A stretch of 64,000 nt of DNA, from contig NZ_JAFCJK010000001.1 of the NCBI RefSeq assembly GCF_018131005.1, positions 1 through 64,000 of the forward strand. Reading direction: 5' to 3'. This document shows, one piece after another, positions 34,815 to 45,356 of the stretch. The position numbers and the translations under genes were made by a program. How positions within the stretch are numbered: position 1 is the stretch's first letter; each line of letters begins with the position of its first letter. The notes under the pieces were generated by a model, which was given only the letters and a program-made list of their open reading frames with translations, ran no database searches and was not told the DNA's origin. Origin of the DNA: Bradyrhizobium lablabi. Lineage in GTDB: Bacteria > Pseudomonadota > Alphaproteobacteria > Rhizobiales > Xanthobacteraceae.

Positions 34815-35197
34815 TTCGGCTCGCGGTCGATCAGCCGGCCCGGTGCGGCCTTGTGGTGGAATTGCAGCGCGATCAGCAGCGACTTCATCACGCGCAGCGG
34901 TAACAGCGTGGTCGCGGCGATCAGCGGCAGCCAAAGCGCGGCATGAACCCAGAACGGCGGCTGGTACTTCACCTCGACGATCAGCGCCGCCGCGACCACG
35001 ATCGCCCCCGCCAGCATGATGATGAAGATCGCAGGCCCGTCGCCGGAATCGATGAACGCATAGTCGAGCCCGCAGGAATCGCAGCGCGGCGCCAGCGCGA
35101 GGAATCCGGCATAGAGCTTGCCCTTGCCGCAGCGCGGGCACTTGCAGGCGATGCCGCGTAGCGCGCTCTCGGTCACCGTGGGCAGTGTTTCCGACAT
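34811..35197 (-). CDS. DUF983 family zinc-ribbon membrane protein
   Basis: A 128-residue protein of the DUF983 family, always seen near cytochrome oxidase genes. An N-terminal zinc ribbon, CPRCGKGKLYAGFLALAPRC followed by DSCG (two CxxC pairs), is followed by two membrane helices (IFIIMLAGAIVVAAALIVEV and HAALWLPLIAATTLLPL). Its role in oxidase assembly is assumed from gene neighbourhood; the mechanism is unknown. I start at MSETLPTV (35197). It overlaps surf1 by 4 bases and lies downstream of a hairpin that separates it from ctaE. Confidence 0.9.
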   Translation of the reverse strand: MSETLPTVTESALRGIACKCPRCGKGKLYAGFLALAPRCDSCGLDYAFIDSGDGPAIFIIMLAGAIVVAAALIVEVKYQPPFWVHAALWLPLIAATTLLPLRVMKSLLIALQFHHKAAPGRLIDREPK

Positions 35198-35215
35198 CGG
35201 CTCTCTTCGAAAGCA

Positions 35216-35243
35216 AGAGGGGCGGCCATCCGGCCGCCCCTCT
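35216..35243 (-). terminator. Hairpin after ctaE (weak terminator or mRNA stabiliser)
   Basis: Perfect 12-bp stem: AGAGGGGCGGCC (35216-35227), loop ATCC, GGCCGCCCCTCT (35232-35243), between the ctaE stop (35263) and the DUF983 start (35197). On the minus strand the following bases are TGCTTTCG, a poor T-run, so read-through into DUF983-surf1 is likely. Confidence 0.6.
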
Positions 35244-35262
35244 CTTAGCACGTTGACTGCGG

Positions 35263-36159
35263 TTAGTGCGCGCCGTGGGCCATGACCTCGGCGCCGCGGC
35301 CCCAGACGTAGATGCAGATGAACAGGAACAGCCAGACCACGTCGACGAAATGCCAGTACCAGGCGGCGAACTCGAAGCCGAGGTGCTGCTTCGGCGTGAA
35401 ATGGCCGGCATAGGCGCGGAACAGGCAGACCAGCAGGAAGATGGTGCCGACCAGCACGTGGAAGCCGTGGAAGCCGGTCGCCATGAAGAAGGTCGCGCCG
35501 TAGACGTTGCCGGCGAAGGAGAACGTCGCGTGCGCATACTCATAGGCCTGCACCATGGTAAAGCAGGCGCCGAGGATCACGGTCAGGATCAGGCCGTATT
35601 TCAGGCCCTGACGGTCGTTCTCGAGCAGCGCATGATGCGCCCATGTCACTGTCGTGCCCGAGGTCAGCAGCAACAGCGTGTTGAGCAGCGGCAGGTGCCA
35701 GGGGTCGAAGGTCTCGATGCCCTTCGGCGGCCAGGTGCCGGGCACGTTGCAGGCGCCCATCTGGGTGCCGGGACCGCAGCCGAACACCGCGTCGCGGGTG
35801 GCGTGGACCGCGTCGGCCGGGAACAGCGCGGAGTTGAAAAACGCCCAGAACCAGGCAACGAAGAACATCACCTCGGAGGCGATGAACAGGATCATGCCGT
35901 AGCGGTGGCTGATCTGCACCACGCGGGTGTGGTCGCCCTTGTACTGGGCTTCCTTGATCACGTCCGCCCACCAGCTCGCCATGGTGTAGAGCACGCCGAT
36001 GGCGCCGATGCCGAACACCATCGGGGCCGCCGAATACATGTGATGCATCCAGCCGATCGCGCCGACCGCCATGATGAAGGCCGAGATCGAGCCGACCACG
36101 GGCCACGGGCTCGGGTCGACCAGATGATAGTCGTGATGCTTGACTTGCGCCTCAGCCAT
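35263..36159 (-). CDS. ctaE: Cytochrome c oxidase subunit III
   Basis: A 298-residue core subunit of the aa3 oxidase with seven membrane helices. Characteristic stretches are [18 protein letters not shown] at the N-terminus, [20 protein letters not shown] with the conserved glutamate, [20 protein letters not shown], and [20 protein letters not shown], ending [20 protein letters not shown]. It stabilises proton uptake by subunit I and binds lipid. I start at [12 protein letters not shown] (36159). It lies 156 bases downstream of ctaG and is followed by a hairpin that may set the stoichiometry relative to DUF983-surf1. Confidence 0.97.
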   Translation of the reverse strand: MAEAQVKHHDYHLVDPSPWPVVGSISAFIMAVGAIGWMHHMYSAAPMVFGIGAIGVLYTMASWWADVIKEAQYKGDHTRVVQISHRYGMILFIASEVMFFVAWFWAFFNSALFPADAVHATRDAVFGCGPGTQMGACNVPGTWPPKGIETFDPWHLPLLNTLLLLTSGTTVTWAHHALLENDRQGLKYGLILTVILGACFTMVQAYEYAHATFSFAGNVYGATFFMATGFHGFHVLVGTIFLLVCLFRAYAGHFTPKQHLGFEFAAWYWHFVDVVWLFLFICIYVWGRGAEVMAHGAH

Positions 36160-36315
36160 TTGCCGTCTCTCCATTCGCGTGCCGTGAGGCACGTCTGCGT
36201 CTCAAATTCTCACCCCTTGGCGCCTGAACGCGGCGCAAACGCTGCGCGCTTGCCGCAAGGGAAGCCGGGTCCGTTTTGCACCAGCGTGGCCGTCCGGGTC
36301 CGTATCATGCGCGTC

Positions 36316-36957
36316 TCACAAACTGCCCTTGCGCTGATCCGCCTCGCCTGCCGCAACCGGCTTCGGCGCGGGATCACGCACGGGGAAAAAGGTGTAGGAC
36401 AATGTGATCGATTTCAGCGTGTCGTTCTCGCTGTCCTTTGCAAGCTTCGGATCGACATAGAACACCACCGGCATCTCGCGCTTTTCGCCCGGCGCCATGG
36501 TCTGTTCGGTGAAGCAGAAGCAGTTGATCTTCTGGAAGTAGGCGCCGACCGTCAGCGGCGCGACGTTGTAGGCGGCCTGTCCCGTGGTGGTCCGCGCCGA
36601 CTGGTTGGTCACGGTATAGTACACGGTGACCACCTCGCCGAGCTTGACGTCGATATTGTTCTGCTCCGGCTCGAACTTCCAGGGCAGGCCCGGCGCGACG
36701 TTGGAATCGAAGCTGACGGTGATGGTGCGGGCGAGCGGCGCATCCGACGGTGCGGAGGTCGCGACCTGGGTCGTGCCGTTGAAGCCCGTCGCGCGGCAGA
36801 ACCAGTTGTAGAACGGCACGGCCGCGTAGGATGCGCCGACCATCAGCACCACCACGAAGCCGCAGACCGAGGCGACCACCGCGTCGCGCGTCAGCGTACG
36901 GCCCGAAGTCCTGGCGCGCGGGCTTTGCGTCTCCTGCGTGGTCGGTTGGTTTGCCAT
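36316..36957 (-). CDS. ctaG: Cytochrome c oxidase assembly protein CtaG/Cox11
   Basis: A 213-residue copper chaperone for CuB insertion into subunit I. An N-terminal membrane anchor ([20 protein letters not shown]) is followed by [20 protein letters not shown] and a periplasmic immunoglobulin-like domain with the copper-binding CFC in [16 protein letters not shown], then MPVVFYVDP. All copper-site cysteines are present. The start at 36957 gives [11 protein letters not shown]; the frame is open upstream through antisense-like sequence, which I rejected. The coxF-like gene ends 5 bases upstream. Confidence 0.95.
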   Translation of the reverse strand: MANQPTTQETQSPRARTSGRTLTRDAVVASVCGFVVVLMVGASYAAVPFYNWFCRATGFNGTTQVATSAPSDAPLARTITVSFDSNVAPGLPWKFEPEQNNIDVKLGEVVTVYYTVTNQSARTTTGQAAYNVAPLTVGAYFQKINCFCFTEQTMAPGEKREMPVVFYVDPKLAKDSENDTLKSITLSYTFFPVRDPAPKPVAAGEADQRKGSL

Positions 36958-36962
36958 CTCAC

Positions 36963-37127
36963 TCACAGCGGTCGCACCAGCACGGCCGGCCCCTTGACCA
37001 AGGTGACCGCAAAAAACAGCACGACAAGGACGCCGAGCGCGAGCGCGATGGCGATCGACCGCTGGCGGCGGCTCTTGAGCTGCGCCTCGGTGAGGACGAT
37101 TCCTTCTGGCTCCTGCTTCTCGTCCAT
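36963..37127 (-). CDS. coxF: CoxF-type small membrane protein of the oxidase cluster (54 aa)
   Basis: Tiny gene between ctaB and ctaG. The product [20 protein letters not shown] continues with RQRSI and then one membrane helix ([19 protein letters not shown]) and a short [10 protein letters not shown] tail. This matches the small CoxF proteins found at the same place in Rhizobiales oxidase clusters: acidic N-terminus, basic RRQRS just before the helix. The role is presumed to be in assembly or stability; no catalytic residues exist. The identification rests mostly on position and topology. Confidence 0.8.
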   Translation of the reverse strand: MDEKQEPEGIVLTEAQLKSRRQRSIAIALALGVLVVLFFAVTLVKGPAVLVRPL

Positions 37128-37145
37128 AGGTATCCCATGCGCCCC

Positions 37146-38084
37146 CTACCCGATGATGACTGGCGCAATTGCGCGGACGACGACCTCGGCAAGCAGGACG
37201 GCGAACAGCGCGAACAGATAAAGTATCGAGAACGCGAACAGCTTGCGGGTGGCGCGATTGGCCTCGACACCCTCGCGGCGGCGATAGACGTTGATCGCAA
37301 GCCACAACATGCCGGCGCCGAGCACCAGCGAGGTGACGCCGTAGATCGCATCGAAATAGCCGAGCGGCCACGGCGACAGCGCGATCGCGACCAGCACGAT
37401 GGTGTAGAGCAGGATCTGCAGCCGCGTCGCTTCGGGGCCGGCGACCACCGGCAGCATCGGAATGCCGGCACGCGCATAGTCGTCGCTGCGGAACAGCGCC
37501 AGCGCCCAGAAATGCGGCGGGGTCCAGAAGAAGATGATCAGGAACAGGAGCAGCGGCTCCATCGACAGCGAGCCGGTTGCCGCCGCCCAGGCCACCACCG
37601 GCGGCAGCGCGCCGGCGGCGCCGCCGATCACGATGTTCTGCGCGGTCCAGCGCTTCAGCCACATCGTATAGACCACGGCATAGAAGAAGATCGTGAAGGC
37701 GAGCAGCGCGCCCGCCACCCAGTTGACGAGGATGCCGAGCGTCATCACCGAGAAGAAGGCGAGCGTGGTGCCGAACGCGGCCGCTTCCGCCTGCGTGATG
37801 CGACCGCGCGGGATCGGCCGGTTGGCGGTGCGTGACATCAGCGCGTCGATGTCGCCTTCATAGGCCATGTTGAGCGCGCCGGAGGCGCCGGCGCCGACCG
37901 CGATGCAGAGGATCGAGGTGATCGCCAGCACCGGATGGACGTGCACCGGCGCGATCATGAGGCCGACCAGCGCGGTGAAGATCACCAGTGACATCACCCG
38001 CGGCTTCAGCAGCGCAATGTAGTCGCCGACCTCGGCCTCGGAGATCCGGGGCAGCTCGACGGCATTGTGATCGACAACCGACAA
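37146..38084 (-). CDS. ctaB: Haem o synthase (protohaem IX farnesyltransferase)
   Basis: A 312-residue membrane prenyltransferase that converts haem b to haem o, the precursor of haem a. The first Asp-rich motif is [20 protein letters not shown]; the loop [20 protein letters not shown] and [18 protein letters not shown] are also typical. I start at TTG 38084, which gives (M)[14 protein letters not shown], the N-terminus and length I know from Bradyrhizobium CtaB; the upstream frame extends 11 codons without support. The gene is in the oxidase operon between ctaD and coxF, with a strong hairpin in the ctaD-ctaB gap. Confidence 0.95.
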   Translation of the reverse strand: MSVVDHNAVELPRISEAEVGDYIALLKPRVMSLVIFTALVGLMIAPVHVHPVLAITSILCIAVGAGASGALNMAYEGDIDALMSRTANRPIPRGRITQAEAAAFGTTLAFFSVMTLGILVNWVAGALLAFTIFFYAVVYTMWLKRWTAQNIVIGGAAGALPPVVAWAAATGSLSMEPLLLFLIIFFWTPPHFWALALFRSDDYARAGIPMLPVVAGPEATRLQILLYTIVLVAIALSPWPLGYFDAIYGVTSLVLGAGMLWLAINVYRRREGVEANRATRKLFAFSILYLFALFAVLLAEVVVRAIAPVIIG

Positions 38085-38106
38085 GACAAATCTCGCTTCG
38101 TTAAGA

Positions 38107-38133
38107 GCGCGGCGCACCCAGGGTGCGCCGCGC
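38107..38133 (-). other. Hairpin between ctaD and ctaB
   Basis: Perfect inverted repeat with arms GCGCGGCGCACCC (38107-38119) and GGGTGCGCCGCGC (38121-38133), effective 12-bp stem with a 3-base loop. On the minus strand it follows the ctaD stop (38145) by 11 bases and lacks a T-run. It may protect the ctaD mRNA end or lower ctaB expression relative to the structural subunits. Confidence 0.55.
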
Positions 38134-38144
38134 GGTGTTTGAGG

Positions 38145-39857
<1,713 letters not shown>

Positions 39858-40700
39858 TTACTGCGCAGCTTGTCCCGCCGAAGCATACGAATTCGCGGGA
39901 TTGGTCGCGAACTTCTTCTTCGCGGTCTCCACCCAACTGGCGAACTCCTGGTCGCTCACGACCCGCACGGCGATCGGCATGAATGCATGATCCTTGCCGC
40001 ACAGTTCCGAGCACTGGCCGTAGAACATGCCGGTCTTGGTGGCCTTGAACCAGGTCTCGTTGAGCCGGCCGGGGATGGCGTCGATCTTGATGCCGAACGC
40101 CGGCACTGTGAAGGCGTGGATCACGTCGGCGCCCGTGGTCTGGACCCGGATCACCTTGTTCACCGGCACGACCATCTCGTTGTCGACGCCGAGCAGGCGC
40201 GGTTGCTTGTCCTGCGCCATCAGCGAATCGAATTCGAATTTGCCGTTGTCGGGATACGCATAGCTCCAGTACCATTGCTTGCCGGTCGCCTTGACGGTCA
40301 GGTCGGGCTTCGGAATGTCGAGCTGGAGAAACAGCAGGCGGAACGACGGCACCGCGATCGTCACCAGGATCAGCACCGGCACCAGCGTCCAAGCCACCTC
40401 GATCAGCGTGTTATGCGTGGTCCTGGAGGGAACCGGATTGGCCCTGGCGTTGAATTTCGTCACCACGATGATCAGCAACGCAAGCACGAACAGCGTGATG
40501 ATGGTGATCGTGGCGAGCAACCAGTTATGGAACCAATGGATGTAATCCATCACCTCGGTGGCGGATTGCTGCAGCGTCATTTCCCACGGCGCCGGCTGTC
40601 CCAACTCGGCAGACGACGCCGTTCCGGCGGCTGCAAGCACCACGCCAGCCACCGTAAATCCCAGCAAATGCCGCCCCACCCGGCCAATCGACAACTTCAT
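39858..40700 (-). CDS. ctaC: Cytochrome c oxidase subunit II
   Basis: A 280-residue electron-entry subunit. Signal peptide (about 1-31), two membrane helices (about 58-82 and 100-122) and a periplasmic cupredoxin domain with the complete CuA ligand set: His195 (ADVIHAFTVP), Cys230 and Cys234 (GQCSELCGKDHAFM), His238 and Met241. The aromatic electron-entry region KQWYWSYAYPD is intact. No cytochrome c domain is fused. I start at 40700 because the residues before it in the open frame are not protein-like. It is the first gene of the oxidase operon; its promoter should lie in 40701-41188. Confidence 0.97.
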   Translation of the reverse strand: MKLSIGRVGRHLLGFTVAGVVLAAAGTASSAELGQPAPWEMTLQQSATEVMDYIHWFHNWLLATITIITLFVLALLIIVVTKFNARANPVPSRTTHNTLIEVAWTLVPVLILVTIAVPSFRLLFLQLDIPKPDLTVKATGKQWYWSYAYPDNGKFEFDSLMAQDKQPRLLGVDNEMVVPVNKVIRVQTTGADVIHAFTVPAFGIKIDAIPGRLNETWFKATKTGMFYGQCSELCGKDHAFMPIAVRVVSDQEFASWVETAKKKFATNPANSYASAGQAAQ

Positions 40701-41188
40701 GCCGCTCGCGCTCCCTTGATATTTCCCCAACGCATCCCCGGCGAATAGCCGGAAATGCAGCACGATCCGCCCTGACAAACGGCCTACCGAACGTACCCGT
40801 CTTGGCGTCAAGGAGGGTACGGAAGCCAAATCGCTAGAACGCGTCGAAATCCAGCCTCTCAAACCATAATTCGCAGGCGCTCGCAATGCAGTAGTGGGAT
40901 CGGAGGCCATGCGCGCGCGGCGAAGCGGCCGGCCTCGGATTTTCCCGCAAAATCAGGCAAAAGGCACCGATTGGCTCGCGGCGCAGCTTGACAGGGGAAT
41001 TGCCGGATGTACCCACAGACGAGGCGCTCAACAGGAACCTGATTCGGCCTGCTGGAGCCCCGATCCGGCGCGAATGGCCTTGCGACCGCCTTCAAGGCGC
41101 CGTCATTGCGGTATCAGTCGAAGGTCGCGTGCTACCGGCGGCCGAACGGATGGCCGGACCTTGACCGAACCTCAGAGGATCGACCCGG
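40701..41188. other. Divergent region between ctaC and the IalB-type gene
   Basis: About 490 bases with no supportable gene; the plus frame starting at 40894 is an arginine- and proline-rich shadow that runs on into the ialB gene out of frame. The short inverted repeat CTTG-GCGT-CAAG (40801-40812) lies about 105 bases upstream of ctaC. The region must hold promoters for both directions, but I see no confident -35/-10 pair and no FixK box. Confidence 0.4.
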
Positions 41189-41716
41189 ATGGGCGCTTCG
41201 AACACGCAGGTAAGACGTCGGGCACTCGCCGGTTGGCTGGGCGGGCTGCTCGCTCTTTCCCTCGGCCTGACCGGCGCGGCGTACGCGCAAGGCGCGGTGC
41301 GCTCGGTTCACGGCGACTGGCAAATCCGTTGCGACACCCCGCCGGGCGCACAGAGCGAGCAATGCGCCCTGATCCAGAGCGTGGTGGCAGAAGACCGCTC
41401 CAACGCCGGACTGACCGTGATCGTGCTGAAAACCGCCGACCAGAAAAGCCGCCTGATGCGGGTGGTTGCGCCGCTCGGCGTGCTGTTGCCCTCCGGGCTT
41501 GGACTGAAGCTCGACAACCAGGACGTCGGTCGCGCCGGGTTCGTGCGCTGCCTGCCCAATGGCTGCGTGGCCGAGGTCGTGATGGACGACAAGCTGCTCG
41601 GCCAACTCCGCAACGCCAAGACGGCGACCTTTATCATCTTCGAGACCCCGGAAGAGGGTATCGGCTTCCCGCTCAGCCTGAACGGGCTCGGCGAGGGATA
41701 TGACAAGCTGCCGTGA
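41189..41716 (+). CDS. Invasion-associated locus B (IalB) family exported protein
   Basis: A 175-residue periplasmic protein. A basic N-terminus and signal peptide (RRALAGWLGGLLALSLGLTG, cleavage near AYA) are followed by the IalB domain: VHGDWQIRCDTPPGAQSEQC, LMRVVAPLGVLLPSGLGLKL, and RAGFVRCLPNGCVAEVVMDD with four conserved cysteines. The name derives from Bartonella invasion, but the family is general in alphaproteobacteria and its molecular role is not known. It is divergent from the oxidase operon and convergent with the TlpA-like gene. Confidence 0.88.
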   Translation: MGASNTQVRRRALAGWLGGLLALSLGLTGAAYAQGAVRSVHGDWQIRCDTPPGAQSEQCALIQSVVAEDRSNAGLTVIVLKTADQKSRLMRVVAPLGVLLPSGLGLKLDNQDVGRAGFVRCLPNGCVAEVVMDDKLLGQLRNAKTATFIIFETPEEGIGFPLSLNGLGEGYDKLP

Positions 41717-41746
41717 GGCGGCGGAAGCACTCACAAGGTGGCCCGC

Positions 41747-42358
41747 TCAATCACCCGGCCTGGCGGCGGCGTAGTATTCGAGCAACTGGCGCGCCTCGCC
41801 GGACAACCAATCCGCTTCACCGGCGATATAGCCTTCGGCCTGGCCGGTGACGCCGAGCAGAAAGGAAATCGGCATCCCGTAAAGTGCGAACGGTGTGCTG
41901 ACTTCGGCGCCGGCACCGGCCCGTGCCACCAGCCCGCCGGGATCGAATCCGATCGCGAGTTTGCGAAGCTTCAGTTTCTTCACGAAAGGCGCAACCTTGG
42001 ACCGATCGTGATCGGTCGCGATGGCGATGACTGCGAGATCGCTGCGGCCGCTCGCCGCCAGCTGATCCAACATCGGAAGTTCGACCCGGCATGCCGGGCA
42101 CCAGGTCGCCCAGAAATTGACCAGCACGACCTTGCCCCGAAAGGACGTCAGATCGAACACGCCGCCGGAGAGATTTGGGATCGGCACCGACGGGACCGGC
42201 AAGGCGCCGCGAAGCTCCGTGAACTGGTGCCGGAGTGTTTCGAATGGCGGCGGTGCGCCCGGTTCGGCGCGCGCCGGCATGGCCGGCGTGGCGAGCGAGA
42301 CGCCCGCACCGATCAGCCGCGCAACAAAAGCGCGGCGCGTTGCCGTCTGATCCGACAT
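41747..42358 (-). CDS. TlpA-like thiol:disulfide oxidoreductase, Tat-type signal
   Basis: A 203-residue thioredoxin-fold protein. The active site is WATWCPACRVELPMLDQLA, with the CxxC pair. The cis-Pro region is ALYGMPISFLLG. The N-terminus TRRAFVARLIGAGVSLATPA has a twin-arginine-like signal, so export may be folded or through Sec. TlpA-type proteins reduce cysteines in the periplasm, for example those of the oxidase subunit II copper site, and an aa3 oxidase cluster is 1 kb away; that link is inference. The ATG at 42358 was chosen over the adjacent upstream ATG; both are in frame. Confidence 0.9.
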   Translation of the reverse strand: MSDQTATRRAFVARLIGAGVSLATPAMPARAEPGAPPPFETLRHQFTELRGALPVPSVPIPNLSGGVFDLTSFRGKVVLVNFWATWCPACRVELPMLDQLAASGRSDLAVIAIATDHDRSKVAPFVKKLKLRKLAIGFDPGGLVARAGAGAEVSTPFALYGMPISFLLGVTGQAEGYIAGEADWLSGEARQLLEYYAAARPGD

Positions 42359-42588
42359 CATGAGGGGGCCCCGGCTGTGCAGCATTGGTCCGCTTGTCGC
42401 AACCGGATATATTCGATGGTAGCGCGGGTCCACTCGCACCGGATCAGATCGACGTTACCGGGCGATCGAACCATCGGTGAAATGTCCCAACGATACCAAA
42501 GCGCTGCGGCGTGCTCGCGCAGGCCCTCGCAACTCTGCCTCCAAGCGACTATCTTGATGGTTTCGCTCCCAGGCAACGGAATCCCCCG

Positions 42589-44007
42589 ATGAACCCCACG
42601 ACCTCCCTGCTCGACCGCGCCAATCTCGATCGCGATGCCGTCCGCCATGAGGTGGCGCGCGGGCTCGCCGGAGCTGATGATGGCGAATTGTTTCTGGAGT
42701 TCGGGCAAACAGAGGCGCTGGTGTTCGACAATGGCCGGCTGAAGCAGGCGACCTACGACACCTCGCAGGGATTTGGCCTTCGCGCGGTCAAGGACGACGC
42801 GGTCGGCTATGCGCATTCCTCCGACGTCTCCGTATCAGCACTGATCCGTGCGGCGGACGCGGTCGCAGCCGTCCGCAGCGGCTATTCGGGCAGCTTTGCC
42901 GCGGCGCCGGCGCACACCAACGTCAAACTCTATGGCGACGATAATCCGCTTGATGCTCCGGGTTTCGAGGCCAAGGTCAAGCTGCTCGGCGAGATCGACG
43001 CCTATGTCCGAGACAAGGATCCGCGGGTGCGGCAGGTCTCGGCGAGCCTGACTGCGACTTGGCAGGTCGTCGAGATCATGCGGCCCGACGGCGAGAGCTA
43101 TCGCGACGTCCGGCCCCTGGTGCGCGTCAATATTTCCGTCGTCGCCGGCGAGGGCGACCGGCAGGAAAGCGGCAGCAAGGGCTATGGCGGCCGCGAAAGC
43201 TATGCGCGCTTCATCGAGACCAAGGCATGGCGCGACGCCGCCGACGGCGCGCTGCGCGAGGCGCTGGTCAATCTCGAATCGGTGCCCGCCCCCGCCGGCG
43301 AGATGGACGTGGTGTTAGGATCCGGGTGGCCCGGCGTGATGCTTCATGAAGCCGTGGGACACGGGCTCGAGGGCGATTTCAACCGCAAGCAGACTTCGGC
43401 ATTCGCAGGCCTGATGGGTCAGCAGGTCGCGGCCAAGGGCGTCACCGTGGTGGATGACGGCACCATGGCCTCGCGTCGCGGCTCGCTGTCGATCGACGAC
43501 GAGGGCACCCCGACCAGCCGCACCGTGCTGATCGAGGACGGCATCCTGGTCGGCTACATGCAGGACCGCCAGAACGCCCGGCTGATGAACATGAAACCGA
43601 CCGGCAATGGACGTCGCCAGAGCTACGCCCATGTGCCGATGCCGCGCATGACCAACACCTACATGCTCGCCGGCAACCGCGATCCAGGCGAGATCATCGC
43701 CTCGGTGAAGAACGGCATCTACGCCGCGAATTTCGGCGGCGGCCAGGTCGATATCACTTCGGGCAAATACGTGTTCCAGTGCACCGAGGCCTACAAGATC
43801 GAGAACGGCAGGCTCGGCGCGCCGCTGAAGGGCGCGATGCTGATCGGCAACGGGCCGACCGATCTCCACAGGATCACCATGATCGGCAACGATCTTGCGC
43901 TCGACACGGGAATCGGCACCTGCGGCAAGAACGGCCAGGGCGTGCCGGTCGGCGTCGGGCAACCGACACTGCGGATGGAACGGATTACGGTCGGAGGTAC
44001 GGGCTAG
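42589..44007 (+). CDS. tldD: Metalloprotease TldD
   Basis: A 472-residue subunit of the TldD/TldE protease, which cleaves unfolded peptides and matures peptides such as microcin B17 and some RiPPs. The zinc motif is HEAVGHGLEGDFNRK, the HExxxH of this family. Other conserved parts are SVSALIRAADAV, VSASLTATWQVVEIMRPDG and the glycine-rich C-terminus (MIGNDLALDTGIGTCGKNGQ). The start at MNPTTSLLDR was chosen because the frame upstream is not conserved. The stop overlaps the lepB GTG by one base, so the two genes are coupled. Confidence 0.95.
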   Translation: MNPTTSLLDRANLDRDAVRHEVARGLAGADDGELFLEFGQTEALVFDNGRLKQATYDTSQGFGLRAVKDDAVGYAHSSDVSVSALIRAADAVAAVRSGYSGSFAAAPAHTNVKLYGDDNPLDAPGFEAKVKLLGEIDAYVRDKDPRVRQVSASLTATWQVVEIMRPDGESYRDVRPLVRVNISVVAGEGDRQESGSKGYGGRESYARFIETKAWRDAADGALREALVNLESVPAPAGEMDVVLGSGWPGVMLHEAVGHGLEGDFNRKQTSAFAGLMGQQVAAKGVTVVDDGTMASRRGSLSIDDEGTPTSRTVLIEDGILVGYMQDRQNARLMNMKPTGNGRRQSYAHVPMPRMTNTYMLAGNRDPGEIIASVKNGIYAANFGGGQVDITSGKYVFQCTEAYKIENGRLGAPLKGAMLIGNGPTDLHRITMIGNDLALDTGIGTCGKNGQGVPVGVGQPTLRMERITVGGTG

Positions 44008-44777
44008 TGAGCAGCGCAAAGGAGATAGCGGCGGCCAAGCCGACAAGCTGGCGCTCGCAGGCGGCGCAACTGGCGGCAATTGTGGCGGTCGTGTTCCTGG
44101 CCAAGGGGGCGATCGCCGAACCGTTCTACGTGCCGTCAGGCTCGATGGAGCCGACACTCCTGATCGGCGACGCGCTGGTGGCCTCGAAATTCCCTTACGG
44201 CTATGGCGCGGCCTCGCTGCCGATCCAGATCACCTTGCCGGAGACCGGGCGCCTGTTCGGCGAGACGCCGAAGCGCGGCGATGTCGTCGTGTTCCGCTGG
44301 CCGGGCGACCGCTCGCAGGCATGGGTCAAGCGCGTGGTCGGGCTGCCCGGCGACCGCATTCAGATGCGGCAGGGCCAGCTCTTCATCAACGATCATCCGG
44401 CGGCCCTGAAGCCTGACGGCACGGGCTTCGCAGAGGACGACCGCGGCGGCGGCGAGGAAGCCTATCGCTACATCGAAACGCTGCCGAACGGCATCAGCCA
44501 CGCGATCTTCAAGATGCGCGACAACGGCCGGCTCGACAACACGCCGGAAGTGACGGTGCCTTCCGGCAAGCTGTTCGTGCTCGGTGACAACAGGGATAAT
44601 TCCGCCGACAGCCGCGTGGCGGTGCGCGACGGCGGCGTCGGCCTGTTGCCGATCGACAATCTGATCGGCCGAGCGGACGCGGTGGTCGGCTCCTGGGACA
44701 TCGGCATACGCAGCCAGCCGGTCTGGACCTGGCTCTCCGGCTTCCGTCTCGCGCGGTTCTTCACCTCCGTGCAGTAA
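44007..44777 (+). CDS. lepB: Signal peptidase I
   Basis: A 256-residue membrane protease that removes signal peptides of Sec- and Tat-exported proteins. One N-terminal anchor (about 19-36) precedes the catalytic serine Ser46 in YVPSGSMEPTL and the general base Lys108 in AWVKRVVGLPGDRI. The box E motif is FVLGDNRDNSADSR. The GTG start at 44007 has GGAGGT upstream and overlaps the tldD stop. This may be an additional copy: the usual alphaproteobacterial lepB sits beside rnc and era, which are absent here. Confidence 0.95.
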   Translation: MSSAKEIAAAKPTSWRSQAAQLAAIVAVVFLAKGAIAEPFYVPSGSMEPTLLIGDALVASKFPYGYGAASLPIQITLPETGRLFGETPKRGDVVVFRWPGDRSQAWVKRVVGLPGDRIQMRQGQLFINDHPAALKPDGTGFAEDDRGGGEEAYRYIETLPNGISHAIFKMRDNGRLDNTPEVTVPSGKLFVLGDNRDNSADSRVAVRDGGVGLLPIDNLIGRADAVVGSWDIGIRSQPVWTWLSGFRLARFFTSVQ

Positions 44778-44778
44778 A

Positions 44779-44822
44779 CCTCATGGTGAGGAGGCGCCTT
44801 GGCGCCGTCTCCAGCCATGAGG
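44779..44822. repeat. Dispersed palindromic repeat (CCTCATGG...CCATGAGG family)
   Basis: Outer arms CCTCATGG (44779-44786) and CCATGAGG (44815-44822) enclose a GGAGGCGCC-TT-GGCGCC stem. It starts directly after the lepB stop and probably acts as its transcription end. A truncated relative lies at 63538-63563. I recognise the pattern as a frequent intergenic repeat in Bradyrhizobium and Rhodopseudomonas. Confidence 0.7.
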
Positions 44823-44975
44823 CCAGCGGTGATGCCGCTCAAAATCATGATGCGAATATGTCGAATTGCATCATGATCTCCTCGCTTCCACTGAGCATGA
44901 TCTCCTCGCAACCGCTATGCGCTTGCCGCACGGGAGAACCGCTACACACTTTTCCGGATCATGCTCGAGCGCGCT
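44823..44975. repeat. Dispersed Rhizobiales repeat with internal direct duplication
   Basis: Contains CATGATCTCCTCGC twice (44872-44885 and 44896-44909), and ACACTTTTCCGGATCATGC near 44946-44964, which I recognise as a common intergenic repeat in this group. A decayed relative occurs near 32640-32692. No gene is present between the lepB repeat and 45007. Confidence 0.5.
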
Positions 44976-45006
44976 CCTCGGGATTTGGAGAGTATGGACT
45001 GGCTCG

Positions 45007-45345
45007 ATGACTTTCGACGACGTCAGACTCATGGCATTGGCGTGGCCGGAGGTCGAGGACGGCACCTCGTACGGCACGCCGGCGCTGAAAGTGCGCAAGA
45101 AGATGCTGGCCCGGCTGAAGGAGGACGGCGACAGCCTGGTGATGCCCGGTGTGCCACAGGACGAGCGCGACATGCTCGTCGAGAGCAAGCCGCAGCTCTT
45201 TTATTTCACCGACCACTACCGCGATTACCCGATGGTGCTGATCCGCCTGTCGAAGGCAAATCGTGCGACCGTCGAGCCGCTGCTGCGCCGGCACTGGCGC
45301 ACGCTGGCATCGAAGAAGGCGGTGAAGGCGTTCGACCAGAGATAA
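45007..45345 (+). CDS. MmcQ/YjbR family protein
   Basis: A 112-residue protein of the YjbR (MmcQ-like) fold. Typical opening MTFDDVRLMALAWPEVEDGT, then SYGTPALKVRKKMLARLKED, and VMLVESKPQLFYFTDHY-like core (read here as RDMLVESKPQLFYFTDHYRD), ending LLRRHWRTLASKKAVKAF. The family is annotated as DNA-binding on structural grounds, but a biological role is not established. The ATG at 45007 begins the conserved domain; codons upstream lie in the repeat. There is no clear operon partner. Confidence 0.88.
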   Translation: MTFDDVRLMALAWPEVEDGTSYGTPALKVRKKMLARLKEDGDSLVMPGVPQDERDMLVESKPQLFYFTDHYRDYPMVLIRLSKANRATVEPLLRRHWRTLASKKAVKAFDQR

Positions 45346-45356
45346 GCCACCGAAGC

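Noticed and set aside
34059..35543. 494-residue minus frame suggesting a SURF1 fusion protein
   Set aside because: Only the last 251 codons are SURF1; the rest is out of frame with DUF983 and ctaE, both of which are real.
36316..37662. 448-residue minus frame suggesting a longer CtaG
   Set aside because: Only the last 213 codons match CtaG; the upstream part overlaps coxF and ctaB in another frame.
44872..44909. Two 14-base direct repeats as a possible CRISPR remnant
   Set aside because: Only two copies 24 bases apart, no spacer-repeat periodicity, no cas genes; they belong to a dispersed intergenic repeat.
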